Below, in pieces: positions 9,793 through 19,200 of a DNA stretch of 64,000 nucleotides (the stretch's first letter is position 1; each line of letters starts with the position of its first letter). A program made the position numbers and the translations under genes. Where the stretch lies: NCBI RefSeq assembly GCF_030546805.1, contig NZ_JAUOPC010000013.1, positions 1-64,000 of the forward strand, read 5' to 3'. The notes under the pieces are model-generated. The model saw nothing but the letters and a program-made list of their open reading frames with translations, did no database searches and was not told the origin of the DNA. Source of the stretch: Cyclobacterium sp. 1_MG-2023. GTDB taxonomy: Bacteria; Bacteroidota; Bacteroidia; Cytophagales; Cyclobacteriaceae.

Positions 9793-11376
9793 ATGAAATA
9801 TACATTTGCCTGGCTTTTGATGATTTTTTTTGTGTCTTCTTCTTTTGGACAAGGCCAAGTAGTGAACCTATATAACCAAGACTCCACCCTCATGGGTAAT
9901 GGCGTGATGCTAAACAACAAAATGGATGGGCTATGGAAATTTATCAATCCCAAAACCAACCGTCTTATCCAACAAGGTAATTTTAGGAATGGCCTTAAAG
10001 ATGGGGTGTGGACCATTTATTTTTCAAACAAACAAAAACATATAGTAGCAGAGTATAAGGACAACAAAAGAAATGGTTCCTTTCTAGAGTACGATTTAGG
10101 TGGAGCATTGATTAAAAACGCAGTCTATCAAGACAGTGTTTTAGTAGGTCCCTACAAAGAATATTATGGAAACCAAAGTAGGTCAGGGTATGCCAACCCC
10201 AAACAGGTTAAAACTGAGGGCAATTATATCAATGGTAAAAAGACCGGTGAATGGGTTTTTTACTTTGACAATGGAAAAAAAGCTGTTGAAATTAATTACG
10301 AAGAAGGATTAAAAGTTGGCCCTTACAAAGAATATGACCCCTTTGGCCAGTTGGTTGTTGAGGCCAACTATAGTAACAATCAACCGGATGGTGAATTCAA
10401 AAGATTTTCTCCTAACGGAAGGACCCAGGAATTCGGAGAGTACAATTCCGGAAGAAGGGTTGGAAAATGGACGAGTTATTTCCCTAATACCAATATTGTG
10501 GAGTCCGAAAAATTCTATGACAAATCAGGCCATAAAACCGGAACTTGGACCTATTTCTATGAAAATAAAAGAACTGCTAGGATAGAAAGATACGAAAATG
10601 ATATTCCAGTTGGTAAATGGGAAGAATTCTTCACAGATAAATCATTGTCCAAACAAGTTATTTATGACTTAGGTGTACCTACCGGTAAATACATTGAAAA
10701 TCACAGCAATGGAAAACCATCTGTTAGAGGCCAATATGAAAATGGTTTCCGTTCAGGAGTATGGAAAAGTTATTATCCGGAAGGCAATTTATATTCTATA
10801 GGGGAATATAAAAATGACCTGAAATCAGGACTGTGGAAATACTTTAATAAAATAGGAATCCTTGTTGCCGAAGGTAAATACCAATTGGGCAATGAACATG
10901 GGCAATGGTTCTATTATTACGATGGTGGCCAGCTTAAGTCTGTAGGAAGTTATTTACTTGGTCAGGAGGATGGTACCTGGGGTTTATTTTATGACAACAA
11001 ACAATTGACACAAGAAGAAACCTGGGATTTTGGCAGGTTGCTGAATATTAGTCCATACAACAATTACAATGGCAGTAAAACCTTAAATCCGGGCACCTTA
11101 AAGGACGGAAATGGCACTAGAATAACATATTATATCAATGGGGCAAAAGAATCAGAAGGAAACTACCAATCCGGCAAACCTGAAGGGATTTGGAAATATT
11201 ACCATGACAACGGAAGGTTAGCCTCTGAAGGAAAAATGGTGGATGGTAAAAAAGAGGGGCCTTGGAAATATTATACCCGCTCAGGAAATCTTGAAGACAT
11301 TATTCAATTTGATGATGATGAAGTTTTACCCAATGAAATCCCTGAAGAAAGTGACTTATTCCAAAATTTTGAGTAA
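9793..11376 (+). CDS. Secreted MORN-repeat (YwqK-like) protein
   Basis: 527 residues. A signal peptide (YTFAWLLMIFFVSSSFGQG) is followed by about twenty MORN_2-type repeats of 22-24 residues. Typical units are GxWxxYxxNGxxxxExxYxxGxxxG, for example DGLWKF, TGEWVFYFDNGK, VGKWTSYFPN, SGVWKSYYPEGN and EGPWKYY. Bacterial proteins of this type are often named after the YwqK antitoxin family, but no toxin gene is next door and the export signal argues for an envelope role. The C-terminus is acidic (DDDEVLPNEIPEESD). The repeats probably form an extended beta-hairpin sheet for protein or surface binding; the partner is unknown. Confidence 0.85.
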   Translation: MKYTFAWLLMIFFVSSSFGQGQVVNLYNQDSTLMGNGVMLNNKMDGLWKFINPKTNRLIQQGNFRNGLKDGVWTIYFSNKQKHIVAEYKDNKRNGSFLEYDLGGALIKNAVYQDSVLVGPYKEYYGNQSRSGYANPKQVKTEGNYINGKKTGEWVFYFDNGKKAVEINYEEGLKVGPYKEYDPFGQLVVEANYSNNQPDGEFKRFSPNGRTQEFGEYNSGRRVGKWTSYFPNTNIVESEKFYDKSGHKTGTWTYFYENKRTARIERYENDIPVGKWEEFFTDKSLSKQVIYDLGVPTGKYIENHSNGKPSVRGQYENGFRSGVWKSYYPEGNLYSIGEYKNDLKSGLWKYFNKIGILVAEGKYQLGNEHGQWFYYYDGGQLKSVGSYLLGQEDGTWGLFYDNKQLTQEETWDFGRLLNISPYNNYNGSKTLNPGTLKDGNGTRITYYINGAKESEGNYQSGKPEGIWKYYHDNGRLASEGKMVDGKKEGPWKYYTRSGNLEDIIQFDDDEVLPNEIPEESDLFQNFE

Positions 11377-11420
11377 CGACTAAACATATTGGCCTTTTAC
11401 ATGTTTATTAAATAAAAGCA

Positions 11421-11594
11421 ATGTTTGGTCTATTTAAAAAGAAATCACCCTTAGAAAAACTTCAGGAACAATATCAATCTTTCCTTGAAAAAGCGCACAA
11501 AGCTTCCCATCATGACCGGAAACTTTCGGATCAATTAATGGCTGAAGCAGAAGAAATTGCCAAAAAGATCGACAAAATTAAAATTCAGCAATAA
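11421..11594 (+). CDS. Lacal_2735-type small protein
   Basis: 57 residues starting at the ATG at 11421 and ending with TAA at 11592-11594. It begins MFGLFKKKSPLEKLQEQY and continues as one charged amphipathic helix to KKIDKIKIQQ. This opening matches the Lacal_2735 family, a short protein widespread in marine Bacteroidota with no known function. It lies 44 nt after the MORN-repeat gene on the same strand and could share its transcript. It is easily missed because of its length. Confidence 0.8.
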   Translation: MFGLFKKKSPLEKLQEQYQSFLEKAHKASHHDRKLSDQLMAEAEEIAKKIDKIKIQQ

Positions 11595-11750
11595 TAGTTT
11601 TACAAAACATTGAATTGTTTATTAACTCATAACGGAAATTCACAAAATTAACTTATCAGCTTATGCATCAAAATGGTTGTGCCAAATACCTGAAATAAAA
11701 CTTGGAACACTTCTTGTAATATAGATTATTGTCACCAATATTTATGTGCC

Positions 11751-13160
11751 ATGAAAAATTCAAGAAGCAACTGGTCAAGGTATATAGCATCCTTAAAAAT
11801 TCTTACTTTAGGTTTACTATTATTCTTTGTGGGGAATAAGCAAAACGCCAATGCAGCCCCTATATCTATTTCATTTCAGGTATTTTATGATGAGTTAAGT
11901 CCTTACGGAGATTGGATAGAGGATCCGAATTACGGATTTATCTGGGTTCCATATGTAGATCAATCATTTCAACCTTACAGTACAAATGGTCATTGGGTTA
12001 TGTCCACCTATGGAAACACATGGGTATCTCAATATAATTGGGGATGGGCACCCTTTCATTATGGCAGGTGGTTTTTTAGTGATTTTTATGGTTGGGCATG
12101 GATCCCCGGATACGAATGGAGTCCTGCCTGGGTAAGCTGGAGATCAGGTAGAGGTTATTACGGATGGGTTCCATTAGGACCACAAAGGCACTTCTACCGA
12201 ACCGCTAGAAACTATGGCTATTCTCACTGGGTTTTTGTACCTAGACGGAGATTATTAAGTAGAAAAATCCACAGGTATTTTATGCGTGGACGCAACGTCA
12301 ATGTTATTTATAATCAAACTACTATCATTAACAATACTTATGTTCACAATAATGTAAGGTTCAATGCAGGTCCAAGCAGGGCAGAGTTGCAAAGAGCTAC
12401 CAGAAGTAATGTCCCGGTATTTACAGTAAAACAAGGTAGAAGACCGGGTAGGGCTTCGATTGGAAACAAAAGTATCAATCTATACAGACCTCAAGTTTCA
12501 CCAAGGTCTTCAACCAGAAGTTCTAATACCGTTAGACCGAAAAAGTATGTGAGTGCTAGGGAATTCAGCAATGCAAGACCTAGCGTGGGAAGTCCTTCAA
12601 ATAGAAGATCATCTTCTGCCACAAACTCAAGAGGCAATAATGTACGATCTGAGACTTTGAGAAACAGCAATAGTCCGGCTTCTAGATCAGCGAGAAGTAC
12701 AGTTACTCCTGGTAGAAGCAATACAAATCAAAGAGCTGTTTCTCCGTCGAACAGCACGAGATCCAATAGATCTATTGTAACCCCCAATTCAAGTAGAAGT
12801 AGTGGCAACTCAGCTACCAATAGAAATAATGCGATCCAAAGAAGTACTTCACCTGCATCCACTAATCGTAGATCTAGTGGTGTTAGCAGCCAACCTAACG
12901 TTAAAAGGCAGAGCACTCCAACGCAGAGAAGGGAAATAAGGAGCACTTCTAGAAATAGCTCAAATTCACGTACTGTTACTCCTTCTACAAGAAATAACAG
13001 CCGTGTTCAAAAAGCTCCGCAGCGATCAACAAATTCAAGGGTTAGATCTTCCAACAGTAGTAGCCGAACCCAGACCAGAAGCACAGTAGGTAGCACTTCC
13101 AGAAGCTCTCGAAGTTCTTCTTCAGCTACAAGGTCCAGTAGGTCTACAAGAGGAAATTAA
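11751..13160 (+). CDS. DUF6600 protein with Arg/Ser/Asn-rich tail
   Basis: 469 residues. A long signal peptide ends near residue 36 (LLLFFVGNKQNANAA). The folded part, about residues 40-180, is full of Tyr/Trp motifs (LSPYGDWI, YGFIWVPYV, WGWAPFHYGRW, YGWAWIPGYEWSPAWVSW, YYGWVPLGP), the pattern of DUF6600 (YXWGXW-type) proteins. From about residue 225 to the end the chain is low complexity, very rich in Ser, Arg, Asn and Thr (RSS, NSR, STR). It carries almost no acidic residues, so it is strongly basic and disordered. It is likely periplasmic or surface-exposed. The tail could bind anionic polysaccharide, DNA or LPS (inference). It ends before a strong terminator. Confidence 0.82.
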   Translation: MKNSRSNWSRYIASLKILTLGLLLFFVGNKQNANAAPISISFQVFYDELSPYGDWIEDPNYGFIWVPYVDQSFQPYSTNGHWVMSTYGNTWVSQYNWGWAPFHYGRWFFSDFYGWAWIPGYEWSPAWVSWRSGRGYYGWVPLGPQRHFYRTARNYGYSHWVFVPRRRLLSRKIHRYFMRGRNVNVIYNQTTIINNTYVHNNVRFNAGPSRAELQRATRSNVPVFTVKQGRRPGRASIGNKSINLYRPQVSPRSSTRSSNTVRPKKYVSAREFSNARPSVGSPSNRRSSSATNSRGNNVRSETLRNSNSPASRSARSTVTPGRSNTNQRAVSPSNSTRSNRSIVTPNSSRSSGNSATNRNNAIQRSTSPASTNRRSSGVSSQPNVKRQSTPTQRREIRSTSRNSSNSRTVTPSTRNNSRVQKAPQRSTNSRVRSSNSSSRTQTRSTVGSTSRSSRSSSSATRSSRSTRGN

Positions 13161-13231
13161 ACCGTTAATAATTAAAAGAAGGTAAAGCCTCATAAGGCAG
13201 TAAACACAATAACCTTCATCAAACACTAATG

Positions 13232-13266
13232 AAAATGCAGCTTAAAATTTAAGCTGCATTTTTTTA
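13232..13266 (+). terminator. Rho-independent terminator after the DUF6600 gene
   Basis: A perfect 12-bp stem, AAAATGCAGCTT at 13232-13243 and AAGCTGCATTTT at 13251-13262, with a 7-nt loop and a T run continuing to 13265. Confidence 0.88.
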
Positions 13267-13479
13267 TTTTTACCCATAAATCACTTTTTACGCAGGATTA
13301 TGCTATAGAATTTGTGAAGCCCGCCCCCTATCTACGGGAAGGGTTAGAAAATGGCAAGAAAAACAGGCTGTTTGAAGATTTTATTATGGCATCACTATGA
13401 TGAAATTAAAACAGCCACGAAATAGCTGACTAAGAAATGATTTCAGCACATCATAACAGGTCTATCGCATATTTCGGGT

Positions 13480-14403
13480 TTATGAAGCCTCTTTCACTAT
13501 TGCCTTCATTTTAGAGAGTCCTGTTTTGGCCACTTGCAAGGGGTCCTGTTTCCAATATTCAGGATTAAACAATTCAAGTGACAACACTTTATCACCTCCC
13601 ATATTTTGCAGGTCTTTGACCACCTGAACCAAGGGGCCAACACCATCGCCCGGGTAAACCCTATCTTTATCAGCTTGTTCTTCCCTAGGTATATTTGCTG
13701 TAAAATCATTCATGTGAAAGATCTCTACGGCATCTCCTGAAACCAGTTTTAATCCATCAAAGCCCGAACCACCCCTGAACAAATGGTAAATATCAGGCAA
13801 CAAACGTGCATCCGGATCATTAGCTATTGCCGCCACCATTAGGATTTGACCTAAATGGTGAAAAGGCTTGAAAGCACCCCAAAATTCCAATTGGGGCATC
13901 ACGCCGGTTTTCCTTCCTAAGTTTATTAATTCTTTGAATTTATTACCAGCTGAAAAAAGATCTACCGGCGCTTCAGCACCAATCCCCGGAGCTGCTACCC
14001 TATGACAACCTATGGCTGCAAGTAAATTCATTTCCTCTTCCATCTGCTTAAATCCTTGCTTGCTTTTTTCTTCATCATTAGCCATCCAAGGAGCGAAACC
14101 TATGGCATTCTCAACTTTTAATCCACTATCCTTAATTTTGGAAGCCAATGCTGAAGTACTATTTCCTTCAGAAAGGTACTTTTGTAAATCCTGAATCCAG
14201 ATTTCAATCCCATCATAGCCTGCTTCAGCTGCGATTTCTATATACTTGGCTAATCCCGGGTTTTGACCTCTTATGGTACTTGTATTTAAACAATAAGTAA
14301 ACTTGCCTTTCTTTTTAGGTGTAGCAAAGGTTGTCATTGGCTGAATTGCAGCCAATGAACCTAGCCCCATCGTTTTGAGTACATTTCTTCTATTAATCTC
14401 CAT
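13480..14403 (-). CDS. Tat-exported xylose-isomerase-like TIM-barrel protein (sugar isomerase/epimerase family)
   Basis: 307 residues. The N-terminus INRRNVLKTMGLGSLAA is a twin-arginine-type signal, so export in folded form to the periplasm is expected. The rest is a TIM barrel of the sugar phosphate isomerase/epimerase (AP_endonuc_2) superfamily. Likely divalent-metal ligands are E173 (QLEFWG), D204 and H207 (LPDIYHLF), H230 (EIFHMND) and E277 (SLELFNPEYW). Typical family motifs such as AGYDGIEIW are present. The substrate is unknown; related proteins act on inositols, keto sugars or hydroxypyruvate. No sugar-catabolic partner lies adjacent. It is transcribed towards the DUF6600 gene. Confidence 0.85.
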   Translation of the reverse strand: MEINRRNVLKTMGLGSLAAIQPMTTFATPKKKGKFTYCLNTSTIRGQNPGLAKYIEIAAEAGYDGIEIWIQDLQKYLSEGNSTSALASKIKDSGLKVENAIGFAPWMANDEEKSKQGFKQMEEEMNLLAAIGCHRVAAPGIGAEAPVDLFSAGNKFKELINLGRKTGVMPQLEFWGAFKPFHHLGQILMVAAIANDPDARLLPDIYHLFRGGSGFDGLKLVSGDAVEIFHMNDFTANIPREEQADKDRVYPGDGVGPLVQVVKDLQNMGGDKVLSLELFNPEYWKQDPLQVAKTGLSKMKAIVKEAS

Positions 14404-14774
14404 TTATTTACTTCTTATTTGTTGGCAATTATTAATACAATCCGAAAAGTGGTTAAAACCTGTATAAACCCCATAAAACTACAAAAATTAATGGCAAAAG
14501 GAAGCTTAAGAAGCGATCAATAGTTTTTATTGGTGTTTTAGGTGTCTGGCTAAAAAGTACAAGTTAACTTTTCATTACTTCAGCAAGTGCTCTCTAAACA
14601 GAAAGTACAGGCCCTCCCTGGTATTAACTAACATACCTTCTTTTTCAATCGCTTAATATTATTTTTAACTTTAACCTTTCTAAGAATTTACATTTTTATT
14701 AAACAAGCCAAACAAATCAAAAACGGTGATTTTGCTCCTCAAGCTAATTTATTCTTTCAAAACAACTGACGTTT
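14404..14774. other. Divergent intergenic region, 371 bp
   Basis: This separates the minus-strand isomerase-like gene from the plus-strand membrane protein. I see no reading frame, strong hairpin or clear inverted repeat. It presumably carries both promoters. Confidence 0.5.
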
Positions 14775-16280
14775 ATGTTGAATTCATATAGAAAGGTATC
14801 CGGTCAAAATTCGCTCATTAGCGAAAGCAAATCTGTTATTGCTTTAAAAATACTTTTTTTTACTATCCTGATTGGCACCTTATTGGATTTTTGGAAATAT
14901 GGCCCATATATCACTCCTGACACCATTGGGTATTTTAAAATGATTGAAGGGAATTATGAAGCACTGGGCGTATTGTCTCCCTTTTATTCTTATATGCTTT
15001 CTTTACCCCCATTTACTTTTCTTTCCGTTTTTGATAGCGCAACTGTTTCGGCAATAGCGATGTTTTTACTCGCTATACTTTTCAATTTTAAATTTTACAA
15101 ACAAATCAAATTTCAAAACAAAGGTTTATTTTATGCTTTAGGCTGCAGCCTACTTTCATGGTGGTCCTTCCGCATATTGGGAAGAGCCCATGCAGACAGC
15201 CATTTTTATATCTTGTTACTGTTTTGGTTATATTTATTTATTTGGAAGAAGGCTTCTGACAAAAGGAATATCATTCTAATAAGCCTACTTTCAGCAATAA
15301 TGGTGTGGTCCAAGCTTAACACCTTATTTTTGGTACCACTTTTAGCTGGATGGATAATCCTAAGTAAAGAAAAACAATGGGCAATTGTAATAGGTGCCAT
15401 CTTGAGCTCATGGGCTGTATATCAACTGGTCCTTCCGGAAAATATACTCCAAATCCATCTGTCCAATCAGATAGTTTTAGAAATGACACCAACAAATCCC
15501 TTTAAGCTTTTCTATGAAAATTTGGCTACTTGGGCACAAGTAAGCCTTGGATTGATCTTTTCCGACTTCATTACCCAATACATACCAATGACGATAGCCT
15601 TTACCTTAGGCTGCTTGGGTTTCATTTTGTTAAGCTATTACATTGTCAGATTCCGGCATAATTTCAGGGAGCCAATTTATAAACTAATCTTGATCAGCCT
15701 AATATATAGCGCATTTTTCCTTGGCTTTCAACAGTGGATCGGTTACAAAGAAATTAACTTCAGAACTTTATTCCCGCACCTGCTAGTGTTATCAATGGCA
15801 CTATGGCTATTTCTGATACAAACGCGAAAAGTAGTGGCCTTGATAACAATTGCCATTCTTATTACAGGCCATACTTTATTGGGCCATTATTTGATTTGGC
15901 AAAGAGATGATGTTTCATCTTTATTTGCAGCAAAAAACTTTCATTACAGCAAGAAAAAGCAAACCATTGACAAGCTACTGATTGGAAATCGCCAACAAAT
16001 TTATACTGATGCTCCTGAAAAAATTATGCTTTCCTTTTTAAACAATGATGTTCTTCAAATTGCTCCAAAAACCCGGTTTTTAGAAGGGAAAAACTACCAA
16101 CTTAGCGAGAAGGAATCGATTTTGGAACGCAAGAAAAGTGTAGAAGCACTTATAAATGGGGCAGCAATTATTGTTCTTTTTCACTCAATGGAAATTAACG
16201 GTATAAGTAACAACCCGGCTGTTAGGATTCTTAAAGAAAACGGGCTGGTAATTTATTACTTGGCTTCATCATCGCAATAA
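14775..16280 (+). CDS. GT-C-like polytopic membrane protein (putative glycosyltransferase family 39-type)
   Basis: 501 residues with about ten hydrophobic helices (for example ALKILFFTILIGTLLDF, AIAMFLLAILFNF, IILISLLSAIMVW, LFLVPLLAGWII, AIVIGAILSSWAVYQLVL and VALITIAILITGHTLLG). A soluble C-terminal part of about 110 residues follows. The first loop holds acidic ITPDTIGYFKMIEG, in the position where GT-C enzymes that use polyprenyl-phosphate sugars keep their catalytic Asp. ArnT, PMT and related Bacteroidota sugar transferases share this layout. The acceptor is unknown. It stands alone, and its 3' end overlaps the convergent sortase gene by 12 bp. The family assignment rests on topology and is moderate. 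Confidence 0.65.
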   Translation: MLNSYRKVSGQNSLISESKSVIALKILFFTILIGTLLDFWKYGPYITPDTIGYFKMIEGNYEALGVLSPFYSYMLSLPPFTFLSVFDSATVSAIAMFLLAILFNFKFYKQIKFQNKGLFYALGCSLLSWWSFRILGRAHADSHFYILLLFWLYLFIWKKASDKRNIILISLLSAIMVWSKLNTLFLVPLLAGWIILSKEKQWAIVIGAILSSWAVYQLVLPENILQIHLSNQIVLEMTPTNPFKLFYENLATWAQVSLGLIFSDFITQYIPMTIAFTLGCLGFILLSYYIVRFRHNFREPIYKLILISLIYSAFFLGFQQWIGYKEINFRTLFPHLLVLSMALWLFLIQTRKVVALITIAILITGHTLLGHYLIWQRDDVSSLFAAKNFHYSKKKQTIDKLLIGNRQQIYTDAPEKIMLSFLNNDVLQIAPKTRFLEGKNYQLSEKESILERKKSVEALINGAAIIVLFHSMEINGISNNPAVRILKENGLVIYYLASSSQ

Positions 16281-19200
16281 ATACATTTTCCCATACCCCT
16301 TCTTGAAGGCCTTGTCCCCGGAAGTATTTCTATGCTCCATAAACTGTCCATTTTTTCTTACCATAACCCTGTAAATATAAACGCCATTGGCCAATTGATC
16401 GCCAAATTCATCTTTTCCATCCCAGGCATATTCAGTAATATTATTCCCAATAGATACAGGACCCAATTCATCCTGAAAAATTTCCTTGACCACTTTCCCA
16501 GTAATGGTCATGATTTGGATTTTTATTTCATCAGGAATCTCCGCCCCTGTAACGGTAAACACAAACCTTACACTACTACTAAAAGGGTTGGGATAAGGAT
16601 AAAAATTAGTAATTTGGCTCTCATTGATCACCTCAAAGCTAACCTCATAGGGAACAGATCCGGCCATATTTCCTGCGGCATCACTTGCATTAATTTTTAA
16701 GGTATAAATTCCATCATCTAATGGTCCGGGCTGAAATTCTATGGTGAAATCTGCATTATCGGTGGCAGGGAACCACTTTACCCTTTCATTGCTGAAGCTA
16801 ATTTTCTCAAATTCACAAGTTTCACATGGTGCCCTTAGCATCAACTCCATCCCTGTGGTATCTTGTTTGAGGGCAATCTTATTTTCATCTTTCACTTTTG
16901 CAGAAATAATGACCGTTGGAGAAACAATGTCTCCATTCATTATGTATTTTCCATCAAAATTGACATCTAAAACCGGATTTAAATCGTCGCCATTTACTTT
17001 ATAGAATTCAGGCAAATCCATTACATTATTTCTATAAACTTGTTCCGTTAAAATTCTTGGGTTTACAAATACGTTCAAGGAATTATTGCCTCCATTCCCT
17101 TTGGAGTCAAAGTCAATGGTAAAAATTGTGGACTCCCCTCCTTTTACAGCCGGTATTTTAAATGTATGCTCTGTAACTTTCCGTTGATCAACATTCAGGA
17201 AAGAATAGTCTACTTGAATGGAATCAAGGAAATCATGTTTAGAAATATTGATAAATTCAAAAGTCAATTGATCTGCTTCTCCTTCGTCTAAAATCACTTC
17301 GCTTCGTTGATCATTCAAGATCAGCACACCCTCCGGGACTCCGGTATAATCCACCTGCCACTTGGCCAATTGTGGTAACTCTTGATCAGGCAAATCTTCC
17401 AAAGAATAACGCAATCTAAGGTAAGGATAGCTACTGGCATCAAACCCCGTAAGATCCATCGTTTCCAAGGTAACATCTTGCAACAAAGACACCTCGCCTC
17501 CATCAGGAGTTACTCCTAGCACATCCATTGAACTATTTTCCGGTTGAAACAAATCTTTCCCTCTCACCTCATTAAAAAAGCTAATCCAATCGGATGCAGG
17601 CCCCACCTTTGGGGACAGTATATTACCCGTAGGAAAATAACCCTGAATATCTGTTTCGAAAGAAATAACCTGAGAATCTCTTTCAATTTCATCATCTGTG
17701 GTTGGCACCACCTCAATGGCTTCCCCCGGACGCATTCCTTTTTTTCCAAAAAGTATATAAGGATCACCGGTTACTAAGTTTCGTAACGTAGCCTCATTCG
17801 CTCCTAATTCCTTTAATTTGATATATGCTTCGTCAGGCCAATCAGAAAATGTCACCTCCCCAACTGAGAAAATAATAACATAATCGTCTTCTTTCATTCC
17901 ATCTACAAAGTCCAATAACATGGTATTCCCTTCTCCGGTTATGTTGGCATTGGATATGCTCTGTATAACCTGAGGAACCCTACCACACGACCTCGAATCC
18001 AAAACATCAATGGTTACCAATGGCACCGGCAAGTAGGGCTCCAGAGTTTGATGGTCAAAGGCCATCAAACCAAGTGTTCCATTCTTACAAAAGCGATTGA
18101 AAGTATCTAAAATATATGCTACCCCATTCAACATTATTTGGGTGTTCTCTACACTATAATCTTCATTTTCTGAACCAAAGGTAAAAACATCAATATTTAA
18201 GGCTGTCTCTTGAAACTGCCACTGTTGATCGGAAACTGAAATACTGAGATTGGATAATTGGTTGTCTAAAAATTGAGGTAATTTTCTTTGGGTCCAGCCT
18301 TCCGGCCCATTTTCTATATAAGAAAAGCTACTCCCTTTCCAGCTTACATCTTCTCCTTCTCTAGGGGTGGAAAACTTAGTCCTCCAATAAAATGTCAATG
18401 AATCAGCTTGAGGAATATCTTCAAATAAATTCACTTTCCATCTGGCCAAATTACTAGTGGTGATCCTCACCTCTTTCCTTCTTGGACTTGAGAAATCTGA
18501 GGCGGTATCCAGCTGAATAGTTAGGTTTCTTTGCTCTGTAGCCAATCCCGGAATTTGTGCAATTAATTCTACTTCTCTTTCATTAACAATGCCAAAATCT
18601 AAAGGAAATAAATTCAGTGTTCCACTTAAAGGAACAAAGAATGAAACCGACACTGTATTGTTGGCATAAGTCATTTCCTCAATCTCTTTGCCTTTATTTA
18701 TAGTGATGGTAAACAAGTTATCTCCAAAAGAATTAATGCCTGAATTGGGTATGGAAAGCACCAAAGTATCTAATCTAAATACAGGTGGTATTGTATTTGT
18801 GGGTAGGGTAATAAGGGTTCCGTCCGGCAGTTGTCGACTGACATCCACATCCACCTCATCTAGATCTACAATCCCTAAATTCCTTATTGGGAGGCTAAGT
18901 TCCAAGGTATCGGAAAGTGAGTTCAAAACTTGATCATTAACTCCTCCAAGCTCAATATCATCTGCATAAACCGCATAATCTGCTTTATTGGCAGGGAAAA
19001 TCCTAGCTGCCGGATCCCCTAACATAATAATTTGGTTGGCATGAGATTGATTAACTTCAGAATCCCCATACCTGGAATAGAACAATTTTTCCGCCTGAAG
19101 TTTAACTTTTCCTAGATTTTGGTAAATCATGCTTGAATCAGCAAAGGCCGTGGTATAAAATGACTCACTAAACCTTCTTAAATACACATCGATCCCCACA

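Noticed and set aside
9793-11376. Reading the MORN-repeat gene as the antitoxin of a toxin-antitoxin pair
   Set aside because: The name comes from the YwqK family only; the protein has a signal peptide, many more repeats than YwqK and no adjacent toxin gene.
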